64,000 nt of DNA from Spirochaetae bacterium HGW-Spirochaetae-2 (lineage in GTDB: Bacteria > Spirochaetota > Spirochaetia > Sphaerochaetales > Sphaerochaetaceae). Shown here one piece after another: positions 37,265-46,683 of this stretch. The notes below the pieces were generated by a model. That model ran no database searches. It was not told where the DNA came from and worked only from the letters and a program-made list of their open reading frames with translations. The DNA is taken from contig PGXW01000001.1 in the NCBI GenBank assembly GCA_002839355.1, positions 124,001-188,000 on the forward strand. The letters run 5' to 3'. Within the stretch, counting starts at the first letter, position 1, and every line of letters begins with the position of its first letter. The position numbers and the translations under genes were made by a program.

Positions 37265-38794
37265 ATGGATATCTTGTTTTTGACAGGAATAAAACATTCG
37301 GGTAAAAGCAATGTAGGCCGCTCGGCCGTCGATTTGCTCAAAAGCTCGTTTGAAATAGATTTCACCGATGCCGATGATCTTGTCCAGGCATTGCTACCTT
37401 CGCAAACAGGCACACTTCGCGAATTCTATGCCCGTTGTGGGAAGACCGCCTTTATGGATCTTGAATTCCAGGCTGTTGAAAGATTCACGAGCAACTGTTC
37501 GGATACTTGGCATGTCTTGGCTACCGGTGGAGGAGTCTGTGACAACGAACCGGTTGTACAACTCATGAAAACAGCGGGAAAAATCATATATCTCGCGGTA
37601 GATGAACATGTCTTGTTCCGAAGGATCATGCGTGGAGGAATCCCTCCTTTCCTCTCTTCCGAGAACCCCGAACAATCCTTTCACACGCTGTTTGTTGAAA
37701 GGAATGCGCGATATAGGCAGGTTGCCGATTTTATGGTATCATTGTCCGATTGCCGATCTATTCAAGAAAATGCAGAAATCACCACGTTCGGCGAATCTCA
37801 TGGAGATGCGCTTGGTGTAGTAATCGATGGTCTCGAAAGCGGCTTCCCTATAGATATGGATCATCTTTCCCGACAAATGCAGCGGCGCCGTCCTGGGGGA
37901 AATCCCTTGGGCACCAAGCGTCAGGAACCTGATGCGATCGAGATAGTGTCAGGAATCTTTCAAGGCAAGACTACCGGTACCCCTATCGCGATTTTAATTC
38001 GAAACACCAACCAACGCTCGGGGGATTACGACGATATCTCGCGGTTGTATCGACCGGGACATGCGGACCATACATGGCAACAGAAATTCGGAATCCGGGA
38101 TTGGCGAGGTGGTGGACGTTCCAGTGGCAGGGAGACCGCGGCACGACTGGCAGCCGGGGCTATTGCGATGCAAGTCCTTTCACAGAAGGGAATCCATATC
38201 CAGGCATACACTATCCAAATCGGTACTGTGGTGGCCGAGGCAAGGGACTACTCCCTCATCGGCACAAACCGAGTGAGTGCACCCGATGCCGCTGCCGCGG
38301 TACGGATGGAAGAGCTGATAGAGAAGGTCCGCGAGGACAACGATAGTGTCGGTGGTATCATCGAATGTAGGATAACCGGGTTACCGGCAGGATTGGGTGA
38401 GCCTGTATTCGATAAAGTCGAGGCTCTTCTTGGTCATGCGATACTCTCCATCGGCGCGACAAAGGGTATTGAATTCGGCGATGGATTCTCCGTCGCCTCC
38501 CGTCTGGGTTCCGAAAACAACGACCAAATGGATTCCAATGGGTTTCTCTCCAACCATGCAGGTGGCATGAATGGAGGAATAACCAACGGAGACACCCTGC
38601 TTTTCCGGACTGCCGTCAAACCGACGGCCTCGATCGGCAAACCACAAAAGACCGTCGATATTGGAGGCGATGAGCGGACAATTGTCGTCGAAGGACGTCA
38701 TGATCCCTGTATCTGTGTCCGCGTTATTCCTGTGGTCGAGGCAATGGCTGCAATTACACTGTTGTCCTTATGGTATGAACAATATGGACGATAA
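37265..38794 (+). CDS. Shikimate kinase-chorismate synthase fusion
   Basis: 509 residues. Residues 1-170: shikimate kinase, with P-loop GIKHSGKS, FTDADD (shikimate-binding Asp), LATGGGV and the C-terminal ERNARYRQVADF. The usual FR of GExxFR reads FM (GKTAFMDLE), so one shikimate-contact arginine is absent. From about residue 177: chorismate synthase, with ITTFGESHG (active His), RPGHADHTW (second His), RDWRGGGRSSGRETA. The first ten or so residues of a normal chorismate synthase (GNTxGxLF) are missing and no such module is visible in other frames. ATG 37265 has GAGG upstream. The 3' end overlaps the XPB gene. Confidence 0.88.
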   Translation: MDILFLTGIKHSGKSNVGRSAVDLLKSSFEIDFTDADDLVQALLPSQTGTLREFYARCGKTAFMDLEFQAVERFTSNCSDTWHVLATGGGVCDNEPVVQLMKTAGKIIYLAVDEHVLFRRIMRGGIPPFLSSENPEQSFHTLFVERNARYRQVADFMVSLSDCRSIQENAEITTFGESHGDALGVVIDGLESGFPIDMDHLSRQMQRRRPGGNPLGTKRQEPDAIEIVSGIFQGKTTGTPIAILIRNTNQRSGDYDDISRLYRPGHADHTWQQKFGIRDWRGGGRSSGRETAARLAAGAIAMQVLSQKGIHIQAYTIQIGTVVAEARDYSLIGTNRVSAPDAAAAVRMEELIEKVREDNDSVGGIIECRITGLPAGLGEPVFDKVEALLGHAILSIGATKGIEFGDGFSVASRLGSENNDQMDSNGFLSNHAGGMNGGITNGDTLLFRTAVKPTASIGKPQKTVDIGGDERTIVVEGRHDPCICVRVIPVVEAMAAITLLSLWYEQYGR

Positions 38795-40442
38795 GCCCCT
38801 TATTATCCAAAGCGATCTCAGCATGATGCTTGACGTCCACTCTCCTGCGGCAGAAGATGCCCGCAACGACCTCATAGCCTTTGCCGAACTGGTCAAGTCC
38901 CCCGAACACGTGCACACCTATGCCATCTCGGCAATCAGTCTTTGGAATGCAGCTTCTGCCGGAATCAGTGTCGAGGAAGTACTCGGCCGTTTGGAAAAAT
39001 GGTCGCGGTACGCTTTGCCGGAGCCGGTGGTATTCCATATACGGGAAATCGGTGGCCGTTTCGGTTGTATCCAACTTTTACCGTATCCCGAAAATGACGA
39101 TGTCTACCTGTTGAAGATTTTCCATGATCGCTTTGTGCGGGAAATCATGGCTCGGAAGCAAATTGCAGCCATGCTTACACCCGTTCAAGAGGGATTTCTC
39201 ATCCCGCGGTACCAACGGGGCGAGTTGAAATTGCAGCTGATAAAGCTTAGGTTCCCTGTTGATGATCGGATTCCCTTGGAACACGGGGAGCCGGTTCCTG
39301 TAGCATTCCGCGAGACCTCTTCCAGAGGCGTTGACTTCGTGCTGCGGGATTATCAGAAGTTTGCCGCGGATTCGGTTCTCGGAAACGGAGGACCAGGTAC
39401 CGGTTACGGAACCATTGTCCTTCCTTGCGGCTCTGGCAAGACAATTGTAGGTATGGAAATCCTTACCCGTCTGTCAACGCGGACTTTGATTCTTACCACC
39501 AATGTCGCCGCAGTCCACCAATGGATCGCGGAAATCTCCGACAAATTGGATATCGATGCCTCGCAGATTGGAGAATACTCGGGTGTACGAAAGGAGATCA
39601 GACCGATCACTGTCTGCACGTACCAAGTTTTGACTTGGCGTCCGGACAAGGATGCCGACTTCCCCCATATGCGTGTGCTCAAGGAAGGTAATTGGGGTCT
39701 TATCATCTATGATGAAGTACATATGTTGCCTGCTCCCGTTTTCAAGATAACCGCCGAACTCCAGGCGGTCCACCGTGTTGGGCTCACTGCCACTCTCATA
39801 CGGGAAGACCACAGGGAAGATGAAGTCTTCTCACTGGTCGGTCCGAAGCGCTACGATGTTCCATGGAGCGAACTGGAGAGCCAAGGGTGGATAGCGGAGG
39901 CGGAATGCACTGAGATCCGCGTACCGTTGCCACGAAATCTGGAGATCTCATATGCTATTGGTAGCAAACGGGAAAAGTACCGTATTGCGAGTGAAAATCC
40001 AGAGAAGATGCAAATTGTCAAGGATCTCATCGACAACCATCCCGAGGACTTCATCCTGGTCATTGGACAATACCTGGACCAATTGAAGATCATATCCAAG
40101 GAGTTGGGTGCACCGCTTATCACCGGTGCGACGGGAAATGCGCGCCGTGATGAACTATATCGACTGTTCAGGGAAGGTAAGGAACGGATTCTGGTTGTAT
40201 CGAAGGTAGCGAACTTCGCAATCGATCTTCCAGACGCTTCTGTTGCGATCCAGGTGTCGGGCACCTTCGGATCCAGACAGGAGGAAGCCCAAAGGCTTGG
40301 TCGTATCCTTAGACCCAAAAAGCAAAGTTCACATTTCTATTCGTTGGTTACACGTTATTCTTCCGAAGAGGAGTTCAGTGCAAATCGTCAAAAATTCTTG
40401 ACCGAACAAGGATACAATTATCATGTGGAGGTTTGGGAATGA
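38784..40442 (+). CDS. XPB/ERCC3-type SF2 DNA helicase
   Basis: 552 residues. It closely resembles mycobacterial XPB as I recall it: N-terminus PLIIQSD, APEHVHTY-like damage-recognition region, Walker A LPCGSGKT near residue 214-221, DEVH box near 307, the RED motif in TATLIRED, and FGSRQEEAQRLGRILRP in the second RecA domain. XPB helicases unwind DNA in repair and, in eukaryotes, transcription initiation. ATG 38784 aligns with the homologue start and overlaps aroKC by 11 bases; ATG 38775 is an alternative. Its stop overlaps the next start (ATGA). Confidence 0.92.
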   Translation: MDDKPLIIQSDLSMMLDVHSPAAEDARNDLIAFAELVKSPEHVHTYAISAISLWNAASAGISVEEVLGRLEKWSRYALPEPVVFHIREIGGRFGCIQLLPYPENDDVYLLKIFHDRFVREIMARKQIAAMLTPVQEGFLIPRYQRGELKLQLIKLRFPVDDRIPLEHGEPVPVAFRETSSRGVDFVLRDYQKFAADSVLGNGGPGTGYGTIVLPCGSGKTIVGMEILTRLSTRTLILTTNVAAVHQWIAEISDKLDIDASQIGEYSGVRKEIRPITVCTYQVLTWRPDKDADFPHMRVLKEGNWGLIIYDEVHMLPAPVFKITAELQAVHRVGLTATLIREDHREDEVFSLVGPKRYDVPWSELESQGWIAEAECTEIRVPLPRNLEISYAIGSKREKYRIASENPEKMQIVKDLIDNHPEDFILVIGQYLDQLKIISKELGAPLITGATGNARRDELYRLFREGKERILVVSKVANFAIDLPDASVAIQVSGTFGSRQEEAQRLGRILRPKKQSSHFYSLVTRYSSEEEFSANRQKFLTEQGYNYHVEVWE

Positions 40443-42460
40443 AAGACATGCGCTCACAGGTGTATATATGGGAACGCTCGTTGGCAATCTTGCCCGACAC
40501 GATATTCCTGGACATCGTAAGGAATTTTATCGGTAAGGTTCCTACACCCTTCCACAAGCCGTTGCTCACCAAAAAGTTGACTACGCTCTTCTCGACCGAC
40601 GAATTCCTTGCCCGAGTCGAAGCAAGCCTTTCTCCAACCGACAGACAGTTGTTGAGCGGCGCCTATGTATTGGGCTCACCTACCCAAGACGAACTATGTT
40701 CCATCTTCAGCGATTCGATATCCTATGCTACATTGCAGCAGAGTGTGGTGAATCTTGAGGAACGACTGTTGCTGGTTCCGAATCCGGATACATTCGAACA
40801 CTCTGCCGGATTGATGATCAATCCCCTTGTTGTCGACAGGCTCCTTGCATCCTCGTTGTCGCTGGAAGATATATTTGTCCCCTCATCGGATGTGGATACA
40901 CCGCACTACCGGTTCCTGGGGGGTGATCCCCGAATCGTACGGGCATTGCTGAGTCTCCATATCCATACGATGCTCGGGTCGAGGGAAAAAAGCGAAAAGG
41001 CTCTGACCACCAAACACATCCAGAATGTATTCGGTCAGGACGATACTCCATTCATTGAACGGGTGCTGTTGTACAACCGCATGCTTTTTGGAGAAAAGGT
41101 ACTCATAGAGCAAGGCCGGTCAACCCGTATCGATATCAATCGGGCACAACTAGTGCTATCCAAGGATCCTCAGGAATTGCAGTTGTTGCTGTTCCAGACC
41201 GCATTCGCTTCCATGCAACCCCAAACTCCCAAGATTGCCAAAGACCTACCCTTTCGCGCATTCTTCACCATATTGTCAACGTTGCTCGATACCGTACCGG
41301 TCCATCATCACAAAGGGTTGAAAACAGCCTGTCTGATGGCGTCCTATAGGAGCAGGCTTCCCATTGCCGACATGGAGGAATTCCTTGCCCTCCTTTCTAC
41401 CGTAGGGCTCGCACCGATGCAGAAACCCAAAGGCAATCACACGAACCAGACCCATCTGCAACCTACAATCGATAGCGACCTCACCATTTCTTTCACCGAA
41501 GATGTCCCGGTGATCGAAAACAAGGATTTGCTGCATTGTCTTGCGTTTGTGCGAAAAGTGGATGTCGTCACTTCATACGAAGTCAATAAAGCCACGATCA
41601 TGCGTGCTTTTGACCTTGGACTCACTGTCGAGGAGATACTCGAATATCTTGAAGGTCTTACCCAATCGATTCCTCAAGGACTTCAAAACCTTATTGGACA
41701 TTGGAAAGATGAATTCTCATCGATCGTCATCTATGATGGTATCCTGGTGAAGGCAAATGAACGTCTCAGCCGAATAATCGAGGCTCTTCCCACCTTGCAA
41801 CCTTTCCTGATTTCAAGGATTGCCGATGGCATGTATCTGTTTTCCAGGAGTTCGGAAGCGCAATGGCGAGAAATCCTATCGGCTACTGGAATCGGACTGT
41901 TGCCGAGAAGTATCACCGATGCGGCGCACCACTCGACCTCCTCCATCGAATCGTCGACTGTACATACCGATATGGAAATGCTTCGTCCAATACAGGAACC
42001 GATTCGGCTGTTGGCGGTAAGACGCCCCGGGAAAGACAATCCCACAGCGTTGGAATTCCAAAAGGAATTGAAGAAAGCCATCCTAGCCAAAGCCTCCAAC
42101 AAGGGGGAACAAGAGGAAATGCTGGCCCGATTGGAACGAAAATTGATCCTGGTACCCTCACAAATCAGCGCGGTCCAAGGACGGACCCAGACGATGCAAG
42201 CGAGCGGTTTCGATTTTCAGGGAAAAATCAATTTATGCAAGGCGGCAGTGAATTCGACCGTAGAGCTTCTGGAACTGCACATTTTGGATAATGACGGCAA
42301 CTCACAGATTTTACTTACAGAAGCCAAGGAGTTGATCAACTCGACCAAAGATGCATCGATACGTGTTCTGGTTCTTCCCGATGGCGAGGAAAAAGTCCTC
42401 CCAATCGAGAAGATATTCAAGGTCAGAAAGCTCCGTCGTTCAATCTTCTTCCAAATGTAG
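40439..42460 (+). CDS. Helicase-associated (Helicase_C_3-like) partner of XPB
   Basis: 673 residues, no Walker motifs, so not a helicase itself. Residues about 345-425 (TISFTEDVPVIENKDLLHCL to EYLEGLTQSIPQGLQNL) match the 'XPB/Ssl2-like N-terminal'/Helicase_C_3 domain. The last 85 residues form a beta-rich segment with a WYL-like look, ending LPIEKIFKVRKL. The first half is helical with repeated winged-helix-like units. GGAGG precedes ATG 40439, which overlaps the XPB stop as ATGA, so the proteins are made together and likely form a complex. Ends 21 bases inside the convergent aroDE gene. Confidence 0.75.
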   Translation: MKDMRSQVYIWERSLAILPDTIFLDIVRNFIGKVPTPFHKPLLTKKLTTLFSTDEFLARVEASLSPTDRQLLSGAYVLGSPTQDELCSIFSDSISYATLQQSVVNLEERLLLVPNPDTFEHSAGLMINPLVVDRLLASSLSLEDIFVPSSDVDTPHYRFLGGDPRIVRALLSLHIHTMLGSREKSEKALTTKHIQNVFGQDDTPFIERVLLYNRMLFGEKVLIEQGRSTRIDINRAQLVLSKDPQELQLLLFQTAFASMQPQTPKIAKDLPFRAFFTILSTLLDTVPVHHHKGLKTACLMASYRSRLPIADMEEFLALLSTVGLAPMQKPKGNHTNQTHLQPTIDSDLTISFTEDVPVIENKDLLHCLAFVRKVDVVTSYEVNKATIMRAFDLGLTVEEILEYLEGLTQSIPQGLQNLIGHWKDEFSSIVIYDGILVKANERLSRIIEALPTLQPFLISRIADGMYLFSRSSEAQWREILSATGIGLLPRSITDAAHHSTSSIESSTVHTDMEMLRPIQEPIRLLAVRRPGKDNPTALEFQKELKKAILAKASNKGEQEEMLARLERKLILVPSQISAVQGRTQTMQASGFDFQGKINLCKAAVNSTVELLELHILDNDGNSQILLTEAKELINSTKDASIRVLVLPDGEEKVLPIEKIFKVRKLRRSIFFQM

Positions 42461-43897
42461 GGTCTGTTCCAACCGTTTGGGATAATGGTATCCGGTGAAC
42501 GATTCGAATTGGAGCTTGCCTTGACGGATAAGCATATCGATGCCAAACAGTAGCTTGCACCCCGATTCCCGGGCCCGTGCCAGCATTTTCGTATACTTGG
42601 GCCGATACACCAGTTCGTACACTGTCTGTTGCTTGTTGAACTTAAAATCGGGAATCGGATCGTTATCGGAATCTGGAACCATTCCCACCGAGGTCGTCTG
42701 TACGATCAAGTCCACATGCTCATATTTCGTCGCATTGTCCAGACTATCGAAAGCCGCCATGGTCTCGAGGGCAAGGTTCCTCGCCCGATCGAGATTCCTG
42801 TTGATTATCGTTACTTTACAACCGTGGTTGCGCAGTGCCCATACGACCGAGCGGGCTGCACCTCCGGCCCCGATAACCAGGGCACTTTGAATATTCTTGT
42901 TGTCGATTTCCACCAACAAGGGATCCACAAACCCATAATAATCGGTATTCGTACCCATCCAGAGGTTTTTAGCCCTTACAACCGTATTGCAGCTGCCTAT
43001 CTGCTTCACCTCGCGGGTGATCTTGCCAAGATATGGAAGGACATTCTGCTTGTGGGGTACGGTAACCGAAACACCTGAAATCTTGATCATTTCAGCCAGG
43101 ATAAAAAAGGAACGTACCGAATCCACGTGGAACGGCACATAGATGGCATTGAAATTTATCCCCTTGAAACCAGGGTTCTGGATTTCAGGGGAGAAGGAAT
43201 GCAATACCGGATTCCCAATGACACCGAAGATATGGGTCCGGTCGTCAACCGTATCGGCACGGTACAGTTCCTTCATTTTCTGTGCTGAGATTTGACCGGG
43301 TGCAACCGGGGTGTCGGCACAGTAGGTGAGCATGGACCCTACCCTTTTGTAAAGAATGCGTGACGGAAAACCGAAATCACCCATACCAAGCACAATCTTT
43401 TCCCCAACAGCAGCCAGTTCGGTCTTCACCCGGAACAACGTGATCAAATCGAGCACGGATTGTGGAGTGACCGCCATTTTCGGAATATCACCCTTGGCTG
43501 CGATCTTGGAAATCCTATGGAAAATATCGGAGGGCATACCAGTAAAATCATGCCTCGAACGTATGATCCTGACCTTACGTTCCCGAGCCTTCAGTTCCGC
43601 TGCGGAACGTTTGACATCGTCCTCTATATCCACATACGCGAAATTGCCGTCCAAGCAGGATTCCAGAAGCGCTCCCCGTGATTTTTCCGAACCGACGTAC
43701 TTCCCACCATCGGATTGCCTTCTACAGGTGAGAATTACGGGCAGATCAACCATGTCGGGAAATTTGGACGCAAGACTCCGGGAGGATTCATGCAACAGGT
43801 CGATACGCAATTCAACCAAATCCACATATTCACGATTGCGCTTGAACTGGGATATATTCTCTTCGATTGTACTACCAGAAAGAACCAAACAAATCAC
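42440..43897 (-). CDS. 3-Dehydroquinate dehydratase (type I)-shikimate dehydrogenase fusion
   Basis: 485 residues. Residues 1-220: type I dehydroquinase with IIRSRHDF (catalytic His) and DIPKMAV (Schiff-base Lys). Residues 225-485: AroE with GNPVLHSFSPE, TVPHK (catalytic Lys), NTDYYGF (Asp) and the NADP loop VIGAGGAARS. It converts dehydroquinate to shikimate in one polypeptide, as in plants. GTG 43897 gives the typical MICLVL start with GGAGG upstream, preferred over ATG seven codons earlier. Convergent 21-base overlap with the XPB partner gene. Confidence 0.92.
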   Translation of the reverse strand: MICLVLSGSTIEENISQFKRNREYVDLVELRIDLLHESSRSLASKFPDMVDLPVILTCRRQSDGGKYVGSEKSRGALLESCLDGNFAYVDIEDDVKRSAAELKARERKVRIIRSRHDFTGMPSDIFHRISKIAAKGDIPKMAVTPQSVLDLITLFRVKTELAAVGEKIVLGMGDFGFPSRILYKRVGSMLTYCADTPVAPGQISAQKMKELYRADTVDDRTHIFGVIGNPVLHSFSPEIQNPGFKGINFNAIYVPFHVDSVRSFFILAEMIKISGVSVTVPHKQNVLPYLGKITREVKQIGSCNTVVRAKNLWMGTNTDYYGFVDPLLVEIDNKNIQSALVIGAGGAARSVVWALRNHGCKVTIINRNLDRARNLALETMAAFDSLDNATKYEHVDLIVQTTSVGMVPDSDNDPIPDFKFNKQQTVYELVYRPKYTKMLARARESGCKLLFGIDMLIRQGKLQFESFTGYHYPKRLEQTLHLEED

Positions 43898-44032
43898 CGG
43901 AGAGCCTCCATACCCCATTCAAAGTATTGACGCCAAGAAGGACTCCTTGCATCCCGATGCGCCGTTATGGTAACTTTCATAATACTCGTAACAACACGAA
44001 TCTGCAACACCTTACGATTATATGGGGAGTAC

Positions 44033-46006
44033 ATGGGCACACTTCAAGTACAAAATATCAATCTTGCTTTCGGTGACAGGGATTTGCTCAAGGATGTATC
44101 CTTCACACTCTCCGACAATGCGCGCGCCGCATTGACCGGTGGCAACGGTTCGGGCAAATCGACCCTTCTACGCATAATCAGCGGACAGGTCGGAAGCGAC
44201 CACGGGACGACCGCCATGGGCCGGAACATGCGTGTATCCTACCTGCCCCAGTCGGATATCGTACACGAAGCGAATACAGTATACGTGGAGGTGGAAAAGG
44301 GATACCACCGTTTCAAGACATACCTCGAACGTCAACGCGAAATAGAGGCGAAACTCTCCACCTGTACCGAAGACCGCGACTCCATTCCCTACTTGGAGGA
44401 GTTGCACGACTTGCAGGAGTTTTTGCTCCACAGCTCATACTATCGTCGACAGGCAGTCATCGAGCAGATTCTCAAAGGCCTTGGGTTTACCCGGGAGGAT
44501 ACCCTGAGACAATGCGACGAGTTCAGTGGCGGTTGGCAGATGCGTATAGCTTTGGCAAAAGTCCTAGTCGAGGATCCGGATGTGATGTTGCTCGACGAAC
44601 CGACGAACTATCTCGATATCGAGGCCAGGATATGGCTTCGGAATTACCTGAGACAATATCGGGGAGCTGTCATGATCGTCTCGCACGACCAGGACTTTCT
44701 CGATGATACGGTGAACGAGGTATATGAATTGTTCAATGGAAAGCTGACCCGGTACAGCGGCAATTACTCTTCCTATCAGATCCAACGTGAACAGGAATTG
44801 GCCCAAATGGAGAAAGCCTTCAAGAACCAACGCAAGGAGTTGGAGAAGACCGAACAATTCATCGAACGGTTCCGCTACAAGGCCTCGAAGGCACGGCAGG
44901 TGCAAAGTCGTGAGAAACAACTCGAGAAAGTGGATATCATACAAATTCCACAACATCTTCGAAAGCTTTCTTTCTCGTTTCCACTTCCACCCCATTGTGG
45001 AAACGATATCGTCACTGTGGACGATTTGTCCAAGAGCTATGGCAGCCTGCAGATATTCAAAGACTTGTCCCTCATGGTGAACAGAGGGGACCGTTTGGCT
45101 GTTACCGGCCGAAATGGCGCAGGCAAATCGACTTTGTTGCGTATGCTGGCACAGATCGACAGTGAATACTCCGGGACGATCAGCCTGGGTTCGGGGGTGC
45201 AGGTCGGATATTTTGCACAGGATACCGAACATACCCTCAATTATGGCAATACGATCCTTGAAGAGGTTGAGACGATTTCCGATACATCGGATATTCCCCG
45301 ACTCAGATCGTTGCTTGGGTCGTTTCTCTTCAGTGACGACGATGTGGACAAGAAGGTTTCGGTACTCAGCGGCGGGGAACGCAGCAGGCTGGCACTTCTG
45401 AAGATCCTGTTGCACCCTGCCAACCTGCTTATTCTCGACGAACCCACAAACCATCTCGACATCAATGCGAAACAGATGCTCCTGCAGGCACTCCGCCAAT
45501 ACAAGGGGACCGTGGTGTTCGTTTCGCATGATACGCATTTCATCAAGAATATCGCCAACCGCATACTTTATTTGAGTGAGGATGCCCCCGAATTCTTTGA
45601 AGGCGACTACGATTACTTCTCATGGAAACTCGAACAGAAGGAAGCCATCGAACAACTGTCCTCCGATGATCGGACCGCCGGGGAGACAGTGAAATCCCAA
45701 GCTAAGGAAACGGCCTCGCTTTCTTGGAAAGAAACCAACCGTATGAAGAACCGGTTGAGGAACATGCATGTCGAGGCCGAGGAACTGTTGGGAGCCATAG
45801 CCGATAAGGAACGGGATAAGAACAAGATACTCGAGGACATGTCTTTGGAAAAGAATTATTCCGACAGCGAATCCATAACCAAGCTCTTGCGACAAAAGGA
45901 GACGCTTGAAGTCGAACATGGGCACATGGAGGAACAATGGTTGATGTTGCATCAACAGATAGACGAAATGGAGGCACTCCTTGGCATTCATGATTCCGGA
46001 CATTGA
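44033..46006 (+). CDS. ABC-F family ATPase (translation-associated)
   Basis: 657 residues with two ABC domains and no membrane segments: GGNGSGKST / LLDEPTNYLD and GRNGAGKST / SGGERSRLALL / LILDEPTNHLD. The linker between them (about 230-310) is charged and helical, as in ribosome-binding ABC-F proteins, and a coiled-coil C-terminal extension (about 570-650) resembles Uup or YdiF types. ABC-F proteins act in the ribosomal E site; subtype not certain. GGGGAG precedes ATG 44033. Overlaps the maf start by 26 bases. Confidence 0.9.
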   Translation: MGTLQVQNINLAFGDRDLLKDVSFTLSDNARAALTGGNGSGKSTLLRIISGQVGSDHGTTAMGRNMRVSYLPQSDIVHEANTVYVEVEKGYHRFKTYLERQREIEAKLSTCTEDRDSIPYLEELHDLQEFLLHSSYYRRQAVIEQILKGLGFTREDTLRQCDEFSGGWQMRIALAKVLVEDPDVMLLDEPTNYLDIEARIWLRNYLRQYRGAVMIVSHDQDFLDDTVNEVYELFNGKLTRYSGNYSSYQIQREQELAQMEKAFKNQRKELEKTEQFIERFRYKASKARQVQSREKQLEKVDIIQIPQHLRKLSFSFPLPPHCGNDIVTVDDLSKSYGSLQIFKDLSLMVNRGDRLAVTGRNGAGKSTLLRMLAQIDSEYSGTISLGSGVQVGYFAQDTEHTLNYGNTILEEVETISDTSDIPRLRSLLGSFLFSDDDVDKKVSVLSGGERSRLALLKILLHPANLLILDEPTNHLDINAKQMLLQALRQYKGTVVFVSHDTHFIKNIANRILYLSEDAPEFFEGDYDYFSWKLEQKEAIEQLSSDDRTAGETVKSQAKETASLSWKETNRMKNRLRNMHVEAEELLGAIADKERDKNKILEDMSLEKNYSDSESITKLLRQKETLEVEHGHMEEQWLMLHQQIDEMEALLGIHDSGH

Positions 46007-46595
46007 TAGCGATTTCTCCACATTGCTCCCCTCGGTAGTCCTGGCATCGCAGTCCCCGGGTCGCAAAGCATTGTTGGAACGACTTGGTTGCAAGGTACTG
46101 GTGATTCCGACAGACAGCGACGAATACCATGGAGGGACAGTTGGCAAAGAGGTGGTAGAGCACCTGGCCATACGAAAAATGGATAATTTCAAGCGCATGC
46201 ATGGAAGCCAATCCATCCCTGTACTCACCGCGGATACCCTTGTGGGTTGCAATGGCCTGCTTATCGGGAAAGCACAAGATCGCGAGGAAGCGAAATACCA
46301 CATGGAACTGTTTTCCGGAAAAACCCATTCGGTATATTCGGGCTTCTCCTTGTGGTTGCCCGCCGAATACGATAGCCCCCCAAAGGTTGTCAATGGCAGC
46401 GACGAGGCCTTGGTGACTTTCAGATCCATAGGGCAAGATGAACTGGATTCCTATCTCGCCTCCGATGATTGGAGGGGAGCCGCCGGGTCTTACCGCATCC
46501 AAGGTTTGGCAAATATGTTCATCGCCTCGGTTTTGGGCGATTATGCTACCGTCGTGGGCTTGCCAATAAAGGCGATTTCTGCCATATTGTCTTAA
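45981..46595 (+). CDS. maf: Maf-family nucleoside triphosphate pyrophosphatase
   Basis: 204 residues. ASQSPGRKALLERLG is the Maf P-loop-like signature; TADTLVG and IGKAQDREEA follow in order, ending with the VVGLPI segment. Maf enzymes hydrolyse non-canonical or damaged NTPs (dTTP/UTP type or m7GTP type). The start is uncertain: TTG 45981 has GGAGG six bases upstream, ATG 45990 lacks a good site. Either start lies within the ABC-F gene. The N-terminus is about 15 residues longer than usual. Confidence 0.88.
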   Translation: MAFMIPDIDSDFSTLLPSVVLASQSPGRKALLERLGCKVLVIPTDSDEYHGGTVGKEVVEHLAIRKMDNFKRMHGSQSIPVLTADTLVGCNGLLIGKAQDREEAKYHMELFSGKTHSVYSGFSLWLPAEYDSPPKVVNGSDEALVTFRSIGQDELDSYLASDDWRGAAGSYRIQGLANMFIASVLGDYATVVGLPIKAISAILS

Positions 46596-46621
46596 CCGAG
46601 CTGTCTTTGACGGAGCGGAAT

Positions 46622-46641
46622 ATCCGGGACGGGATTTTTTT
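46622..46641 (+). terminator. Weak terminator or leader hairpin before rpsB
   Basis: ATCCG/CGGGAT with one bulged base and loop GGA, followed by seven T residues. It lies between maf and rpsB. The stem is short, so read-through into the rpsB cluster is likely; it may be part of an rpsB leader. Confidence 0.35.
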
Positions 46642-46683
46642 ATGCCCTAAGGGTATTCAACAAAACCCGTCACAGGAGGAACT

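Noticed and set aside
37736-37795. Frameshift between separate aroK and aroC genes
   Set aside because: The frame is continuous, and none of the other frames near the joint encodes the missing chorismate synthase N-terminus, so a true fusion with loss of that segment is the simpler reading; raw reads should still be checked.
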